DNA of 64,000 bases from Eledone cirrhosa (taxonomy: Eukaryota; Mollusca; Cephalopoda; Octopoda; Eledonidae): positions 344,614,063 through 344,678,062 of the forward strand of contig OZ024743.1 in the NCBI GenBank assembly GCA_964016885.1, given 5' to 3'. Positions 53,901-64,000 of the stretch are shown one piece after another. Position numbers and translations under genes: made by a program. The notes under the pieces are model-generated. The model ran no database searches. It saw only the letters and a program-made list of their open reading frames with translations, and was not told where the DNA came from. Numbering within the stretch: the first letter of the stretch is position 1; each line of letters starts with the position of its first letter.

Positions 53901-56900
53901 TTATTGTTGTTACTACTATTGTTTACGTGTTATTGTTACTACTGTCGTTGACGTTGTTGTTGTTACTACTGTTGTTGACGTTGTTATTGTTACTACTGTC
54001 GTTGACGATGTTGTTGTTACTACTGTTGTTGATGTTATTGTTGTTACTACAATTGTTGACGTTGTTATTGTTACTACTGTTGTTGACGTTTTTGTTACTA
54101 CTGTTGTTGACGTTGTTGTTGGTACTACTGCTTTTGATGCTGTTATTGTTACTATTGTTGTTGCCGTTGTTGTTACTGATGTTGTTGACGTTATTGTTGT
54201 TACTACTGTTGTTGACGTTGTCATTGTTACTACTGTTGTTGACGTTGTTATTGTTACTACTGTTGTTGACGTTGTTATTTTTACTACTGTTGTTGACGTT
54301 ATTATTGTTACTACTGTTGTTTACGTTGTTGTTTTTACTACTGTTGTTGACGTTGTTGTTGTTTCTACTGTAATTGACGTTATTTTCGTTACTACAGTTA
54401 TTGACGTTGTTGTTGTTACTACTGTTGTTGACGTTGTTGTTGTTACTACTGCTTTTGACGCTGTTATTGTTACTACTGTTGATGACGTTGTTGTTGTTAC
54501 TAATGTTTTTGACGTTGTTATTGTTACTACTGTTGTTGACGTTGTTATTGTTACTACTGTAATTGACGTTGTTGTTGTAACTACTGTTGTTGACGTTGTT
54601 ATTGTTACTACTGTAATTGACGTTGTTGTTACTACTGTTGTTGACGTTGTTGTTGTTTCTACTGTAATTGACGTTGTTATTGTTACTACTGTTGTTGACG
54701 TTGTTGTTGTTACTACTGTTATTGACGTTGTTGTTGTTACTACTGTTGTTGTTGTTACTAATGTTGTTGATGTTGTTGTTGTTACTACTGTTGTTGACGT
54801 TGTTGTTACTACTGTTGTTGACGTTGTTAGTGTTACTAATGTTGTTGACGTTGTTGTTGGTACTACTGCTTTTGATGCTGTTATATGTTACTATTGTTGT
54901 TGACGTTGTTGTTACTGATGTTGTTGACGTTATTGTTGTTACTACTGCTGTTAACGTTGTTATTGTTACTATTGTTGATGACGTTGTTATTGTTACCACT
55001 ACTGCTTTTGACGCTGTTATTGTTACTAGTGTTGATGACGTTGTTGTTGTTACTAATGTTTTTGACGTTGTTGTTTTTACTAATGTTGTTGACGTTGTTG
55101 TTGTTTCTACTGTAATTGACGTTGTTATTGTTACTACTGTTGTTGACGTTGTTATTGTTACTACTGTAATTGACGTTGTTGTTACTACTGTTGTTGACGT
55201 TGTTGTTGTTTCTACTGTAATTGACGTTGTTATTGTTACTACTGTTGTTGACGTTGTTGTTACTACTGTTATTGACGTTGTTGTTGTTACTACTGTTGTT
55301 GTTGTTACTAATGTTGTTGATGTTGTTGTTGTTACTACTGTTGTTGACGTTGTTGTTACTACTGTTGTTGACGTTGTTAGTGTTACTAATGTTGTTGACT
55401 TTGTTGTTGGTACTACTGCTTTTGATGCTGTTATTGTTACTATTGTTGTTGACGTTGTTGTTACTGATGTTGTTGACGTTATTGTTGTTACTACTGCTGT
55501 AACGTTGTTATTGTTACTATTGTTGATGACGTTGTTATTGTTAACACTACTGCCGTTGACGTTGTTATTGTTACTACTGTTGTTGACGTTATTTTCGTTA
55601 CTACTGTTATTGACGTTGTTGTTTTTACTACTGTTGTTGACGTTGTTATTGTTACTACTGTTGTTGACGTCGTTATTGTTACTACGGTTGTTGACGTTGT
55701 TGTTACTACAATTGTTGACGTTGTTATTGTTACTACTGTTGTTGACGTTTTTGTTACTACTGTTGTTGACGTTGTTGTTGGTACTACTGCTTTTGATGCT
55801 GTTATTGTTACTATTGTTGTTGACGTTGTTGTTACTGATGTTGACGTTATTGTTGTTACTACTGTTGTTGACGTTGTCATTGTTACTACTGTTGTTGACG
55901 TTGTCATTGTTACTACTGTTGTTGACTTTATTTTCGCTACTACTGTTATTGACGTTGTTGTTGATGTTGCTATTGTTACTACTGTTTTTGACGTCGTTAT
56001 TGTTACTACTGTTGTTGACGTTGTTATTGTTACTACTGTTGTTGACGTTATTTTCGTTACTACAGTTATTGACGTTGTTGTTGTTACTACTGTTGTTGAC
56101 GTTGTTATTGTTACTACTGTCGTTGACGTTGTTGTTGTTACTACTGTTGTTGACGTCGTTATTGTTACTACTGTTGTTGACGTTGTTGTTACTACTGTTG
56201 TTGACGTTATTTTCGTTACTACTGTTATTGACGTTGTTGTTGTTACTACTGTTGTTGATGTTGTTATTGTTACTACTGTTGTTGACGTTATTGTTGTTAC
56301 TACAATTGTTGACGTTGTTATTGTTAGTACTGTTGTTGACGTTTTTGTTACTACTGTTGTTGACGTTATTGTTGTTACTACAATTGTTGACGTTGTTATT
56401 GTTACTATTGTTGTTGACGTTGTTGTTACTGATGTTGTTGACGTTATTGTTGTTACTACTGTTGTTGACGTTGTCATTGTTACTACTGTTGTTGACGTTG
56501 TTATTGTTACTACTGTTGTTGACGTTGTTTTTTTTACTACTGTTGTTGACGTTATTGTTGTTACTACTGTTGTTTACGTTGTTGTTTTTACTACTGTTGT
56601 TGACGTTGTTTTTTCTTCTACTGTAATTGACGTTGTTATTGTTACTACTGTTGTTGACGTTGTTATTGTTACTACTTTTGTTGACGTTGTTGTTGTTACT
56701 ACTGCTTTTGACGCTGTTATTAATACTACTGTTGTTGACGGTATTGTTGTTACTACTGTCGTTAACGTTGTTATTAGTACTGTTGTTGACGTTGTTGTTG
56801 TTACTACTGTTGTTGACGTTGTTATTTTTACTATTGTTCATGACGTTGTTGTTACTACTGTTGTTGACGTTGTTGTTACTACTGTTATTGACGTTGTTGT

Positions 56901-57040
56901 TATAACTACTGTTACTGACGTTGTTGTTACTACTGTTGGTGACGTTGTTATTACTACTGTTGTTGACGTTGTTGTTGTTACTACTGTTGTTGACGTTGTT
57001 ATAGTTAATACTGTCGTTCACGTTGTTGTTGTTACTACTA
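50980..57040 (+). repeat. Right flank, divergent repeats of about 3 kb, part 1
   Basis: The TTTACGTGTTATTG marker occurs at 51,021, 53,922 and 57,044 (2,901 and 3,122 bp apart), which gives a loose period of about 3 kb with many whole-unit gains and losses. Single-base register breaks are present at about 54,884 (GTTATATGTTACT, one extra base) and about 55,500 (GCTGTAACG, one lost). A two-base loss, ACTAGTTGTTGAC, occurs at about 53,401. Units with GACGTTATTTTCG followed by ACTACAGTTATTGAC mark the subfamily (about 51,396 and 54,375). No near-identical long partner was seen. Confidence 0.75.
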
Positions 57041-60000
57041 TTGTTTACGTGTTATTGTTACTACTGTCGTTGACGTTGTTGTTGTTACTACTGTTGTTGA
57101 CGTTGTTATTGTTACTACTGTCGTTGACGATGTTGTTGTTACTACTGTTGTTGACGTTATTGTTGTTACTACAATTGTTGACGTTGTTATTGTTACTACT
57201 GTTGTTGACGTTTTTGTTACTACTGTTGTTGACGTTGTTGTTGGTACTACTGCTTTTGATGCTGTTATTGTTACTATTGTTGTTGACGTTGTTGTTACTG
57301 ATGTTGTTGACGTTATTGTTGTTGCTACTGTTGTTGACGTTGTCATTGTTACTACTGTTGTTGACGTTGTTATTGTTACTACTGTTGTTGACGTTGTTAT
57401 TTTTACTACTGATGTTGACGTTATTATTGTTACTACTGTTGTTTACGTTGTTGTTTTTACTACTGTTGTTGACGTTGTTGTTGTTTCTACTGTAATTGAC
57501 GTTATTTTCGTTACTACAGTTATTGACGTTGTTGTTGATACTACTGTTGTTGACGTTGTTGTTGTTACTACTGCTTTTGACGCTGTTATTGTTACTACTG
57601 TTGATGACGTTGTTGTTGTTACTAATGTTTTTGACGTTGTTATTGTTACTACTGTTGTTGACGTTGTTATTGTTACTACTGTAATTGACGTTGTTGTTGT
57701 AACTACTGTTGTTGACGTTGTTGTTTTTACTAATGTTGTTGACGTTGTTGTTGTTTCTACTGTAATTGACGTTGTTATCGTTACTACTGTTGTTGACGTT
57801 GTTATTGTTACTACTGTAATTGACGTTGTTGTTACTACTGTTGTTGACGTTGTTGTTGTTTCTACTGTAATTGACGTTGTTATTGTTACTACTGTTGTTG
57901 ACGTTGTTGTTGTTACTACTGTTATTGACGTTGTTGTTGTTACTACTGTTGTTGTTGTTATTAATGTTGTTGATGTTGTTGTTGTTACTACTGTTGTTGA
58001 CGTTGTTGTTACTACTGTTGTTGACGTTGTTAGTGTTACTAATGTTGTTGACGTTGTTGTTGGTACTACTGCTTTTGATGCTGTTATTGTTACTATTGTT
58101 GTTGACGTTGTTGTTACTGATGTTGTTGACGTTATTGTTGTTACTACTGCTGTTAACGTTGTTATTGTTACTATTGTTGATGACGTTGTTATTGTTACCA
58201 CTACTGCCGTTGACGTTGTTATTGTTACTACTGTTGTTGACGTCGTTATTGTTACTACTGTTGTTGACGTTGTTGTTACTACAATTGTTGATGTTGTTAT
58301 TGTTACTACTGTTGTTGACGTTTTTGTTACTACTGTTGTTGACGTTGTTGTTGGTACTACTGCTTTTGATGCTGTTATTGTTACTATTGTTGTTGACGTT
58401 GTTGTTACTGATGTTGTTGACGTTATTGTTGTTACTACTGTTGTTGACGTTGTCATTGTTACTACTGTTGTTGACGTTGTCATTGTTACTACTGTTGTTG
58501 ACGTTATTTTCGTTACTACTGTTATTGACGTTGTTGTTGTTACTACTGTTGTTGATGTTGTTATTGTTACTACTGTTTTTGACGTCTTTATTGTTACTAC
58601 TGTCGTTGACGTTGTTATTGTTACTACTGTTGTTGACGTTATTTTCGTTACTACAGTTATTGACGTTGTTGTTGTTACTACTGTTGTTGACGTTGTTATT
58701 GTTACTACTGTCGTTGACGTTGTTGTTGTTACTACTGTTGTTGACGTTATTGTTGTTACTACAATTGTTGACGTTCTTATTGTTACTACTGTTGTTGACG
58801 TTTTTGTTACTACTGTTGTTGACGTTGTTGTTGGTACTACTGCTTTTGATGCTGTTATTGTTACTATTGTTGTTGACGTTGTTGTTACTGATGTTGTTGA
58901 CGTTATTGTTGTTACTACTGTTGTTTACGTTGTTGTTTTTACTACTGTTGTTGACGTTGTTGTTGTTTCTACTGTAATTGACGTTATTTTCGTTACTACA
59001 GTTATTGACGTTGTTGTTGATACTACTGTTGTTGACGTTGTTGTTGTTACTACTGCTTTTGACGCTGTTATTGTTACTACTGTTGATGACGTTGTTGTTG
59101 TTACTAATGTTTTTGACGTTGTTATTGTTACTACTGTTGTTGACGTTGTTATTGTTACTACTGTAATTGACGTTGTTGTTGTAACTACTGTTGTTGACGT
59201 TGTTGTTTTTACTAATGTTGTTGACGTTGTTGTTGTTTCTACTGTAATTGACGTTGTTATTGTTACTACTGTTGTTGACGTTGTTATTGTTACTACTGTA
59301 ATTGACGTTGTTGTTACTACTGTTGTTGACGTTGTTGTTGTTTCTACTGTAATTGACGTTGTTATTGTTACTACTGTTGTTGACGTTGTTGTTGTTCCTA
59401 CTGTTATTGACGTTGTTGTTGTTACTACTGTTGTTGACGTTGTTGTTGTTACTAATGTTGTTGATGTTGTTGTTGTTACTACTGTTGTTGACGTTGTTGT
59501 TACTACTGTTGTTGACGTTGTTAGTGTTACTAATGTTGTTGACGTTGTTGTTGTTACTACTGTTGTTGACATTATTGTTGTTACTAGTTGTTGACGTTGT
59601 TGTTACTACTGTTTTTGACGTTTTTTTTGTTACTACTGCTGTTAACGTTGTTACTGTTACTATTGTTGTTGAGGTTGTTATTGTTACCACTACTGCCGTT
59701 GACGTTGTTATTGTTACTACTGTTGTTGACGTTATTTTCGTTACTACTGTTATTGACGTTGTTGTTGTTACTACTGTTGTTGACGTTGTTATTGTTACTA
59801 CTGTTGTTGACGTCGTTATTGTTACTACTGTTGTTGACGTTGTTGTTGTTACTACTGTTGTTGACGTTATTTTCGTTACTACTGTTATTGACGTTGTTGT
59901 TGTTACTACTGTCGTTGACGTTGTTGTTGTTACTACTGTTGTTGACGTTATTGTTGTTACTACAATTGTTGACGTTGTTATTGTTACTACTGTTTTTGAC

Positions 60001-63000
60001 GTTTTTGTTACTACTGTTGTTGACGTTGTTGTTGGTACTACTGCTTTTGATGCTGTTATTGTTACTATTGTTGTTGACGTTGTTACTGATGTTGTTGACG
60101 TTATTGTTGTTACTACTGTTGTTGACGTTGTCATTGTTACTACTGTTGTTGACGTTGTTATTGTTACTACTGTTGTTGACGTTGTTATTTTTACTACTGT
60201 TGTTGACGTTATTGTTGTTACTACTGTTGTTTACGTTGTTGATTTTACTACTGTTGTTGACGTTGTTGTTGTTTCTACTGTAATTGACGTTATTTTCGTT
60301 ACTACAGTTATTGACGTTGTTGTTGATACTACTGTTGTTGACGTTGTTATTGTTACTACTGTTGTTGACGTTGTTGTTGTTACTACTGCTTTTGACGCTG
60401 TTATTGTTACTACTGTTGTTGACGTTGTTGTTGTTACTATTGCTTTGACGCTGTTATTGTTACTACTGTTGATGACGTTGTTGTTGTTACTAATGTTTTT
60501 GACATTGTTATTGTTACTACTGTTGTTGACGTTGTTATTGTTACTACTGTAATTGACGTTGTTGTTGTAACTACTGTTGTTGACGTTGTTGTTTTTACTA
60601 ATGTTGTTGACGTTGTTGTTGTTTCTACTGTAATTGACGTTGTTATTGTTACTACTGTTGTTCACGTTGTTATTGTTACTACTGTAATTGACGTTGTTGT
60701 TACTACTGTTGTTGACGTTGTTGTTTCTACTGTAATTGACGTTGTTATTGTTACTACTGTTGTTGACGTTGTTGTTGTTACTAATGTTATTGACGTTGTC
60801 GTTACTACTGTTGTTGACGTTGTTGTTGTTGTTACTAATGTTGTTGATGTTGTTGTTGTTACTACTGTTGTTGACGTTGTTGTTACTACTGTTGTTGACG
60901 TTATTAGTGTTACTAATGTTGTTGACGTTGTTGTTACTACTGGTGTTGACATTATTGTTGTTACTACTGTTGTTGACGTTGTTGTTACTACTGTTTTTGA
61001 CGTTGCTTTTGTTACTACTGCTGTTAACGTTGTTATTGTTACTATTGTTGTTGACGTTGTTATTGTTACCACTACTGCCGTTGACGTTGTTATTGTTACT
61101 ACTGTTGTTGACGTTATTTTCGTTACTACTGTTATTTACGTTGTTGTTGTTACTACTGTTGTTGACGTTGTTATTGTAACTACTGTTGTTGACGTCGTTA
61201 TTGTTACTACTGTTGTTGACGTTGTTGTTGTTACTACTGGTGTTGACGTTATTTTCGTTACTACTGTTATTGACGTTGTTGTTGTTACTACTGTTGTTGA
61301 CGTTGTTATTGTTACTACTGTCGTTGACGTTGTTCTTGTTACTACTGTTGTTGACGTTATTGTTGTTACTACAATTGTTGACGTTGTTATTGTTACTACT
61401 GTTGTTGACGTTTTTGTTACTACTGTTGTTGACGCTGTTGTTGGTACTACTGCTTTTGATGCTGTTATTGTTACTATTGTTGTTGACGTTGTTGTTACTG
61501 ATGTTGTTGACGTCATTGTTGTTACTACTGTTGTTGACGTTGTCATTGTTACTACTGTTGTTGACGTGGTTATTGTTACTACTGTTGTTGACGTTGTTAT
61601 TTTTACTACTGTTGTTGACGTTATTGTTGTTACTACTGTTGTTTACGTTGTTGTTTTTACTACTGTTGTTGACGTTGTTGTTGTTTCTACTGTAATTGAC
61701 GTTGTTATTGTTACTACTGTTGTTGACGTTGTTATTGTTACTACTGTTGTTGACGTTGTTGTTGTTACTACTGCTTTTAACGCTGTTATTGTTACTACTG
61801 TTGTTGACAGTATTGTTGTTACTACTGTTGTTAACGTTGTTATTAGTACTGTTGTTGACGTTGTTGTTGTTACTACTGTTGTTGACGTTGTTATTTTTAC
61901 TACTGTTCATGACGTTGTTGTTACTACTGTTGTTGACGTTGTTGTTACTACTGTTATTGACGTTGTTGTTATAACAACTGTTACTGACGTTGTTGTTGTT
62001 ACTACTGTTGTTGACGTTGTTATTACTACTGTTGTTGACGTTGTTGTTGTTACTACTGTTGTTGACGTTGTTATTGTTACTACTGTCGTTCACGATGTTG
62101 TTATTACTACTGTTGTTGACGTTATTGTTGTTACTACAATTGTTGACGTTGTCATTGTTACTACTGTTGTTGACGTTGTTATTGTTACTACTGTTGTTGA
62201 CGTTGTTATTTTTACTACTGTTGTTGACGTTATTGTTGTTACTACTGTTGTTTACGTTGTTGTTTTTACTACTGTTGTTGACGTTGTTGTTGTTTCTACT
62301 GTTGTTGACGTTGTTGTTTTTACTACTGTTGTTGACGTTGTTGTTTCTACTGTAATTGACGTTGTTATTGTTACTACTGTTGTTGACGTTGTTGTTGTTA
62401 CTACTGTTATTGACGTTGTTGTTGTTACTACTGTTGTTGACGTTGTTGTTGTTGTTACTAATGTTGTTGATGTTGTTGTTACTACTGTTGTTGACGTTGT
62501 TGTTACTACTGTTGTTGACGTTGTTAGTGTTACTAACGTTGTTGACGTTGTTGTTGTTACTACTGTTGTTGACATTATTGTTGTTACTACTGTTGTTGAC
62601 GTTGTTGTTACTACTGTTTTTGACGTTGTTTTTGTTACTACTGCTGTTAACGTTGTTATTGTTACTATTGTTGTTGACGTTGTTATTGTTACCACTACTG
62701 CCGTTGACGTTGTTATTGTTACTACTGTTGTTGACGTTATTTTCGTTACTACTGTTATTGACGTTGTTGTTTTTACTACTGTTGTTGACGTTGTTATTGT
62801 TACTACTGTTGTTGACGTCGTTATTGTTACTACTGTTGTTGACGTTGTTGTTGTTACTACTGTTGTTGACGTTATTTTCGTTACTACTGTTATTGACGTT
62901 GTTGTTGTTACTACTGTTGTTGACGTTGTTATTGTTACTACTGTCCTTGACGTTGTTGTTGTTACTACTGTTGTTGACGTTATTGTTGTTACTACAATTG

Positions 63001-64000
63001 TTGACGTTGTTATTGTTACTACTGTTGTTGACGTTTTTGTTACTACTGTTGTTGACGTTGTTGTTGGTACTACTGCTTTTGATGCTGTTATTGTTACTAT
63101 TGTTGTTGACGTTGTTGTTACTGATGTTGTTGACGTTATTGTTGTTACTACTGTTGTTTACGTTGTTGTTTTTACTACTGTTGTTGACGTTGTTCTTGTT
63201 TCTACTGTAATTGACGTTGTTATTGTTACTACTGTTGTTGACGTTGTTATTGTTAATACTGTTGTTGACGTTGTTGTTACTACTGCTTTTGACGCTGTTA
63301 TTGTTACTACTGTTGATGACGTTGTTACTAATGTTTTTGACGTTGTTATTGTTACTACTGTTGTTGACGTTGTTATTGTTACTAATGTAATTGACGTTGT
63401 TGTTGTAACTACTGTTGTTGACGTTGTTGTTTTTACTAATGTTGTTGACGTTGTTGTTGTTTCTACTGTAATTGACGTTGTTATTGTTTCTACTGTTGTT
63501 GACGTTGTTATTGTTACTACTGTAATTGACGTTGTTGTTACTACTGTTGTTGACGTTGTTGTTGTTTCTACTGTAATTGACGTTGTTATTGTTACTACTG
63601 TTGTTGACGTTGTTGTTACTACTGTTATTGACGTTGTTGTTACTACTGTTGTTGACGTTGTTGTTGTTGTTACTAATGTTGTTGATGTTGTTGTTGTTAC
63701 TACTGTTGTTGACGTTGTTGTTACTACTGTTGTTGACGTTGTTAGTGTTACTAATGTTGTTGACGTTGTTGTTGTTACTACTGTTGTTGACATTATTGTT
63801 GTTACTACTGTTGTTGACGTTGTTGTTACTACTGTTTTTGACGTTGTTTTTGTTACTTCTGCTGTTAACGTTGTTATTGTTACTATTGTTGTTGACGTTG
63901 TTATTGTTACCACTACTGCCGTTGACGTTGTTATTGTTACTACTGTTGTTGTCGTTATTTTCGTTACTACTGTTATTGACGTTGTTGTTGTTACTACTGT
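57041..64000 (+). repeat. Right flank, divergent repeats, part 2
   Basis: Contains a duplication of about 510 bp at +1,482 (57,440-57,950 against 58,922-59,432) with one clear substitution (GTTCCTACTG near 59,397). It also contains a relation at +6,182 to 53.4-53.95 kb, with the shared two-base loss ACTAGTTGTTGAC at about 59,583. A one-base loss lies at about 60,445 (ATTGCTTTGACG). From about 61,690 the order resembles the HOR start again: GTTAACG, GTTCATGACG, ATAACAACTGTTACTG. The array continues through base 64,000 with no sign of an edge. Confidence 0.75.

Larger units (their letters stand above)
1..64000 (+). repeat. Tandem satellite array, 24/27/30-bp unit, whole window
   Basis: The sequence is a head-to-tail array of one unit from the first to the last base. 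The unit is a well-kept 18-bp core, GTTACTACTGTTGTTGAC, preceded by two, three or four NTT triplets (GTT or ATT, rarely AGT, TTT or GGT). This gives 24-, 27- and 30-bp forms; a third ACT triplet is another source of 30-mers. No unit is inverted and no unique sequence interrupts the array. Common core variants are GTTATTGAC, GTAATTGAC, GTTTTTGAC, GTTGATGAC, ACTAATGTT and ACTATTGTT. The + strand is T/G-rich and the - strand A/C-rich. Length changes fall in the NTT run or the ACT run, as expected from triplet slippage plus unequal exchange. No function is visible; a structural or heterochromatic role is inference from its size and homogeneity. Clade cannot be determined. Confidence 0.97.

Noticed and set aside
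1..64000. CRISPR array
   Set aside because: The 24-30 bp periodicity comes from contiguous related units. There are no unique spacers between conserved repeats, and no cas genes.
1..64000. Telomeric or simple trinucleotide repeat
   Set aside because: GTT and ACT triplets dominate, but the regular GAC and ACTACT positions define a 24/27-bp unit; no TTAGGG-like motif is present.
1..64000. Bacterial or viral origin
   Set aside because: No coding density, RBS, promoter or operon structure; tens of kb of satellite with HOR structure is a eukaryotic nuclear pattern.
1..64000. Transposon, LTR or MITE inside the array
   Set aside because: No terminal inverted repeats, target duplications, poly-A tails or non-satellite stretches were seen on either strand.

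Overview
The whole 64 kb window is one uninterrupted tandem-repeat array (satellite / minisatellite DNA). I see no unique sequence, no credible gene, no RNA gene, no transposable element and no CRISPR array. The basic unit is mostly 27 bp, with common 24-bp and 30-bp variants. It is an 18-bp core, GTTACTACTGTTGTTGAC, preceded by two to four NTT triplets (usually GTT or ATT). Units run head to tail in one orientation from base 1 to base 64000, roughly 2,400 of them (64,000 divided by about 26.5; estimated, not counted). Both ends of the array lie outside the window.

Such an array points to a eukaryotic nuclear genome, probably heterochromatin (pericentromeric, subtelomeric or a B/sex-chromosome block). 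I cannot name the clade or the chromosomal position. The consensus 27-mer is about 33% GC and very T-rich on the + strand (14 T, 6 G, 4 A, 3 C).

Above the 27-bp unit lies a hierarchy of larger repeats. Left flank, about 1-11,560: older and more divergent, with local tandem duplications (offsets of about 1.53-1.61 kb, 345 bp, 132 bp and 1.37-1.46 kb). Core, about 11,560-33,677: three tandem copies of a higher-order repeat (HOR) of about 7.4 kb (7,375, 7,426 and 7,317 bp), differing by a few substitutions and indels of 51, 1 and 108 bp. Then, about 31,350-50,979: two nearly identical long blocks interleaved as A-B-A'-B'. A (31,350-35,760) recurs as A' at +8,781 bp. B (35,676-39,872) recurs as B' at +11,107 bp. 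Right flank, about 50,980-64,000: again more divergent, with looser repeats of about 3 kb and sub-duplications at +1,482 and +6,182 bp.

The unit length is a multiple of three and the unit has no stop codon in four of the six frames, so very long open frames (up to about 1,600 codons) appear on both strands at once. They encode Leu/Thr, Val/Asp/Thr, Asn/Ser/Val or Ser/Thr/Val low-complexity strings. I treat these as by-products, because single-base indels simply move the open frame into another open frame. The interest of the window is therefore structural: a nested HOR satellite with frame-conserving indels, retained periodic CpG, shared marker mutations that allow its duplication history to be read, and a homogenised core between divergent flanks.
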